Source: Micractinium sp. NFX-FRZ
Lineage: Eukaryota > Chlorophyta > Trebouxiophyceae > Chlorellales > Chlorellaceae
NCBI GenBank assembly: GCA_029339195.1
Contig: JAPTJF010000683.1
Location: forward strand, 1 to 21,453
Length of the DNA stretch: 21,453 nt
Reading direction: 5' to 3'
The notes under the pieces were generated by a model. That model did no database searches. It was not told the origin of the DNA and saw only the letters and a list, made by a program, of their open reading frames with translations. Both the position numbers and the translations under genes were made by a program. This document shows, one piece after another, positions 17,194 to 21,453 of the stretch (within the stretch, counting starts at the first letter, position 1; every line of letters begins with the position of its first letter).

Positions 17194-20100
17194 TCACTGC
17201 CCCTCGTGCTCTGCGCCGCCAGCGGCAGCGGGGCCAGATGGAGCCTGCGGCAGGCGTGTCAGCGCACCACCGCCACTGCCTGCTGCTGCTGCTGCGCCCC
17301 CCGCCGCTGCCTGCTGCGCCTGCCGCTCCTGGCTGTCGAGCCTCAGGATATGGTAGACAATGGCCACCAGGTCTGGCATGTAGGGCGCGCTCTCCTTGTT
17401 GATCAGCGCCTTTTGCAGCTCAGTGGTGGCGGTGGACTGCTCGGCAATGAACTCCATGCTGCGCATAGCAAGGTGGGTGGGCGCAGAGAGGGCAGGCAGA
17501 GGGTTGGAGGACGAGAGGCAACGGGGGTGGCGCGGAGCCAGGGGGCGGGCGGGCGCACGAGGCTGGGTGGGGCAGGGGTTGAGGCAGCAGGTGCTCCCTG
17601 GTGCATGGCGTGGCGTGCACCGTGCCATGGCGACTCTTTTGCTGTGTGCTGTGTCAACCTCCTCTCATGCTGTGCTGACCTGGCCATGTACTCGTCCTGC
17701 ACAGCGGAGCACAGCTGGCTGGTGATGTCCATCAACTGCGGGACAGGAGGGCAGGCAGGCGGGCAAACAGAGAGCGTCGAGGGCCAAGGGGGGCGATGCA
17801 GAGTAGGCGGAGCGGAGAGAGGACTGGTTGTGGGCGGGGTCAGCCGTGCTGTGCTACCGCAGGGGGCGGCCTGCACTCGATAGCAGTGCCTGCCGACACT
17901 GTGCGGTAGTGCACCCAGCTGTGGCCCCACCCCTGGCTACGGCTACCATCCGTTGGTGCATCCACCCACCTAGCCACCAGCCACCAGCCACCAGCCCACA
18001 GCCACTGCCAGCCACATCCGCCTAGCCACCGGCACTCCACTGTCCCCCAGCGAGCCACCACCACCATGGGGGGCTGCCCGCGGCTGTTGCCACGCCCTGC
18101 AGCCGCCACCATGGCGGGCACGTGCCACCACACCCCACACCCAGCCACCGGCCCACACCAGCAGGCAGGCAGGCAGGCAGGCAGGCACGCACCTCCATGG
18201 AGCCGCCCGCGGTGGTGGCCATCGCCTCTTGTGGGCGCACCGTGTACGCCTGCAGCCGCTTCACCCAGCGCGACACCTTGATCGCAATCTTGGCCAGCTG
18301 CTTGCTGTAGGAGAACCAGGCGCGGCGCTGCGGGGCGGGCGAGCGGGGGAGGGCAAGAGACACAAGAGGGTTTGAAAGCGACCAGGGCAGGGCGCGGCAA
18401 GGGGCAGGGGGGAGCAGCTGTGCCTGCTTTCTGCCGGAGAACCAGGCGCGGCGGTGCCCGGGGGCCGTCGGGTGGGGGAGGGCAGGTGGGAGCACAGAGG
18501 GCGGGGCAAGGCGGGGTGAGCTGAGTGAATGCAGGAGCAGACTTGCCGCTTCATACAAGTTGATGAAGAGGACACGCGGTGTGGTGCCGTGTGCACTGTA
18601 CCGGAGAGGGCCGCATTGTACCGGACAGGGCCGCATTGTACCGGACAAGCGTTGCAGAACAAGCCAGTGCAGACAGCGCTGGTTGCAGCATTGCCAGCTG
18701 GCGCCCGCTCCTCGCCACGCTGGCCATAACCCACAGCCCCATCTTCCCGCAGCCCTCAAGCCATCCCGCCCGCACGCCCCTCCCTCACGTCACGTTGGCC
18801 CACGTGTAGCCCAGCTGCTCTCAACACAGCGGCTCCCGCGCGCATGCATCCTGCCACGCATGCTCCCCCTTCCTCCCCGCTCGCCCCCCTGCCCTGCCCG
18901 CCCCTCACCCACCCACCAGTATGGCACGCCTGCTCTCGTCCAGCTGCGGCAGGATGTGTGCCGCAATCTCGCGCCACAGGGGGAACCGCCCCGAGTCCTC
19001 GGGCAGCGCAGCGTGCGCCAGGAAGCAGAGGTAGGCCGGCCTCATCTGGCCTGCGGGCAGGCAGCAGGGCAGGCAGGTGCCGGCTCAGCACCCTGGAAGC
19101 TCCCCTGGCTGCACCCACCACCACCGATCCACGCAAAGCGTGAGGCCAGCCCCACGCTACTGAAGCCAGCCCACCAGCTCGCTTTGCCCCCCGCCCTGCC
19201 CTGCCCCGCCCCGCCCTGCCCCACTCACCCACGTGCCACCACACCGTGGCCATGCGCTCTTGCAGGGACTCCACCTCCGCCACGCTGGCGGCATCAAACC
19301 CGGCTGCCTCGGCCGCCTGGTAGCTCAGGCTGAGCTCCGCCTGCCATTGCCGGTAGTAGTCCAGCTGCGGGCGGGGGAGGGCAGGATGAGGCGCGCACAA
19401 ACACACAGCTTAGCTAGCGGGCAAGCACCTGGCAGGCAGGGCCCGCGCAGCGCCGCTGCTGGTGTGGTCAGGCAGCAGTGAGCAGAAGTGGAGCAGTGGT
19501 GATGCGATGGGGTCAGCGCCTGGGCTGTGCTGTAGGCTGGGCGGCCCACCATGCACCACCAAGTCCGTGTCAAAGTCCGGTGCCCCCTGTTGTGCCACCC
19601 ACCCGCCCCACCCCTGCCACCGCTCCTCACCAAGTCCTCCGGCTCCGCCATCTCCATCACGGTTGCCCTCACCACCTCGTTGCTGGCAGGCGGGATGCTT
19701 TCCACCCGCTGCAGCGCGCTGCCATCCAGCTGAGCGGCGGTGCCGGTGCGGTGCGGTTCCCCCAGCGACCACTGCGGGTGCTCCACCGCCGCCGCCGGTC
19801 CCTGCAGCGTGTCGGAAGAGGGGCAGCTGCCGCTGCTGCACAGGGGCGCCGCCGCCGGCCGCGACTGCTGCTGCTGCTGGTGCAGCAGCGGGGTTGTGGT
19901 GACGGCGGCGGCCGCCGCCTCTGCTGCCGCATCCATCTCCAGCTCGCTGGGCAGCTCATCCAGCGCATGAGCCAGGCCCTGCGCCGCCTGCTGCTGCTCC
20001 ACCTGCTGCTGCTGCGCCTGCTGCTGCTGTTGCAGCTGGCCAGGGGTGTGCAGGGAGGCCAGCGTGTGCAGCATGGCGTCGCGAACTGCCAGCACTTTTT

Positions 20101-21124
20101 CGTAGATGCCGTTCTGAAGGCTCAGCTGCTCGTTCTCAATCCGCAGCTGCACGGCACAGGGCAGCGTGGCAGACGTGGCGAGGGTGTGGGACGAGGCCAG
20201 AGAAAGCGGGCTGAGGCGGGCCGGCGCGAGGCGCTGCCGTGAAGCAGGAGGGCGGCATGCTCACGCCGCCATGCAGCACCCGCCGGGATGGGGAGCATGC
20301 CAGAGTATGGCAGCACCCGACATTTGAATCTTCCCCATACTACTGAAGCACGTTCCCCCCTCTGCGAACCGCCCCTGCATGCCTCCCAGCACTGCGCCCC
20401 GCTGCACAGTGCGCAGTGTGGCATTTCCACACACCGCGGCAGCAACCGCATGCAGTGCAACCATCAGCACACACTGACTGCATAGTCACATTGAGCTTCC
20501 GGCAGTCGATACAATGCACTTTACTCGACACGCGGACAACACACAGCATACCGTCCCAGCACCCACCTGTTCCATCTCCTGTTGCAGCACCTCGCACTGT
20601 GCCCCCGCCTCCTGCTGCTTGGCACGCTGCCGCTCGCGGAAGCGCTGCTGCGCCAGGCGGTTCTTCTCACGCGCCGACGCAAGCTTGGTCGCCATTGTGG
20701 CGGGGTCCAGCCGCCCACCAAACTGCACGCCACCAAAGCCAAACTGCGGCCCGCCCACGCCCGGACCGGTGGCGGCGCCGCCTTGCTGTGGCACCCAGCC
20801 CGCCTCGCCCAGGCCCTGGGCCTGCGGCAACGACATGTGCTGCGCCTGTGCTTGCTGCTGCCAAAATTCTTGTGGCTGAGGCCGCCCGGCGAGCTGCGCC
20901 GCAGTGTAGGAGTCTGCACCACCGACCAACCACTCAGGATGCGCAGGCGCGCCATCCAAGAGGTCTTGTGGCAGCACAGTGCTGGGAGGGCCAAGTGTGG
21001 GCGGCGGCGGCCCACCCATCCCGGAAATTGAGTGCGACGCCAAGCCTGTGTGACTCACACTTGTTGGACCAGTGCTTGTAGCGTGCAAGGGCAGATACTT
21101 GGCTTCCCGTGGACGGATGGCCAT
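17194..21124 (-). CDS. bZIP transcription factor with Pap1/Yap1-like basic region and long helical C-terminus (about 596 aa, seven exons)
   Basis: Join, in minus order: 21124-20567, 20146-19631, 19364-19233, 19045-18917, 18327-18193, 17735-17680, 17458-17194. All phases close. ATG 21124 is the first real ATG in this frame. The basic region (about 149-172) contains NRLAQQRFRER, with N155, A158, Q159, F162 and R163. Zipper positions at seven-residue spacing are A173, L180, L187, L194 and Y201, the break between L180 and L187 being an intron. It should bind DNA as a dimer in the nucleus. Residues 1-150 are Gln/Gly/Pro-rich, as in activation domains. Residues 220-340 are poly-Gln and poly-Ala. 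From 359 to about 560 comes a conserved-looking helical region (LDYYRQWQAELSLSYQAAEA; SKQLAKIAIKVSRWVKRLQA; APYMPDLVAIVYHIL). This may be distantly like the DOG1 part of plant TGA factors, which is weakly supported. Target genes are unknown. Confidence 0.88.
18162..18187 (-). repeat. (GCCT)n microsatellite beside the donor of bZIP intron 5
   Basis: About six AGGC units on the plus strand. On the transcribed strand the repeat begins a few bases after the 5' splice site at 18192/18191. Confidence 0.9.
18308..18490 (-). repeat. Tandem duplication with 126-bp offset over the bZIP exon 5 acceptor
   Basis: GAGAACCAGGCGCGGCG occurs at 18311 and again at 18437, each followed by G-rich sequence and GGGGGAGGGCA. 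The first copy covers the start of exon 5 and its acceptor CAG. The second is intronic and has CAC in place of the acceptor CAG on the minus strand. Confidence 0.8.
18598..18650 (-). repeat. 20-bp tandem repeat, about 2.6 copies, in bZIP intron 4
   Basis: Units GTACCGGAGAGGGCCGCATT (18598-18617) and GTACCGGACAGGGCCGCATT (18618-18637) are followed by a partial third copy. There is one mismatch between the full units. Confidence 0.9.
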
Positions 21125-21453
21125 GTAGTGCACTGCTAAGATGCCTGCCTCCACGAGTGCCTGACGTGCCTAAGTGCACCTGTGCTTCCAGCGGTGCAGC
21201 ACGCGCAGCCGTTTCCTTCCAAATGAATCCACTTCCTGGGTGGGCCGCAGCAGTCCGGACGGCGCGTGTTGAACAGGCCACTGAGGTCCTGCCACCCCAC
21301 CATACCGCCGCTGCCACCGCCGCTGCACTGCCGCTGCATGCCGCCGCTGCCACCGCCGCCACCGTGTGCCGACTTTCACTGAGTCGCGTACCCTATCTAT
21401 CATTCCCCTGGTCACCTTCTTCACATTCATCACGACACCAAACAGCAGCTGGA
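21125..21453 (-). promoter_or_regulatory. bZIP upstream region with a possible upstream ORF
   Basis: Sequence upstream of the bZIP start on the minus strand, running to the window edge. It holds a GCC/CCG-rich stretch (21299-21364). A minus-strand frame begins at ATG 21430 (MNVKKVTRGMIDRVRD) and stops at 21170, 45 bases before the bZIP ATG. If transcribed as 5' UTR it would be an 86-codon upstream ORF; it could instead be an unlinked exon. No TATA box or start site can be assigned. Confidence 0.35.

Noticed and set aside
15098..17197. A 699-codon open frame on the minus strand
   Set aside because: It starts with GTG, overlaps an exon of the SHG1/BOD1-like gene in antisense, and encodes a Pro/His/Ser/Cys-rich protein with no domain. 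It follows from the C-rich composition of the 3' region.
1..21453. CRISPR arrays, bacterial operons or phage genes
   Set aside because: The short repeats present are simple tandem microsatellites without spacers, and every gene model is intron-rich and eukaryotic.

Overview
The window looks like nuclear DNA from a GC-rich green alga, most likely a trebouxiophyte such as a Chlorella relative. This is inferred from style, not from a database search. The genes are very GC-rich and are cut by many short GT-AG introns. Their proteins carry long Ala, Gln, Gly and Glu runs, and TGTAA poly(A) signals of the green-algal type lie downstream of several stop codons. There are no bacterial operons, rRNAs or CRISPR arrays, and I saw no tRNA.

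Layout from left to right: (1) 1-2262, minus: a decayed, 5'-truncated LINE-type retrotransposon that runs off the left edge. (2) 2464-3596, plus: a small coiled-coil protein I do not recognise. (3) 4493-6569, minus: a four-exon RING-H2 ubiquitin ligase whose N-terminus carries three VDLT motifs resembling SUMO-interaction motifs, plus a ubiquitin-binding-like helix. (4) 7663-14088, minus: a 14-exon DCAF8-type WD40 protein, a candidate substrate receptor of CUL4-DDB1 ubiquitin ligases, with a very large low-complexity insert. (5) 14709-15842, plus: a 127-residue protein resembling the SHG1/BOD1 family, divergent from the DCAF8 gene. (6) 17194-21124, minus: a seven-exon bZIP transcription factor whose basic region matches the fungal Pap1/Yap1 signature NxxAQxxFR. 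I assembled every multi-exon model by hand from splice sites; exon phases close in all five genes and every joined frame is open.

The genes are independent transcription units. Themes recur nevertheless: two genes belong to ubiquitin pathways (a RING ligase with possible SUMO targeting, and a CUL4 receptor), and two probably act on chromatin or transcription (SHG1/BOD1-like and bZIP). Genes 2 and 3 converge on facing poly(A) signals, as do the 3' ends of genes 5 and 6. Genes 4 and 5 share a 620-bp divergent promoter region.

The most unusual signal is structural. Short tandem duplications repeatedly span exon-intron junctions: a triplicated donor region and a duplicated acceptor in DCAF8, and a duplicated acceptor in the bZIP gene. 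One intron of the RING gene is a stop-free multiple of three with an internal 51-bp repeat (exitron-like). Several microsatellites, one of them a G-quadruplex-type array, sit immediately downstream of 5' splice sites.
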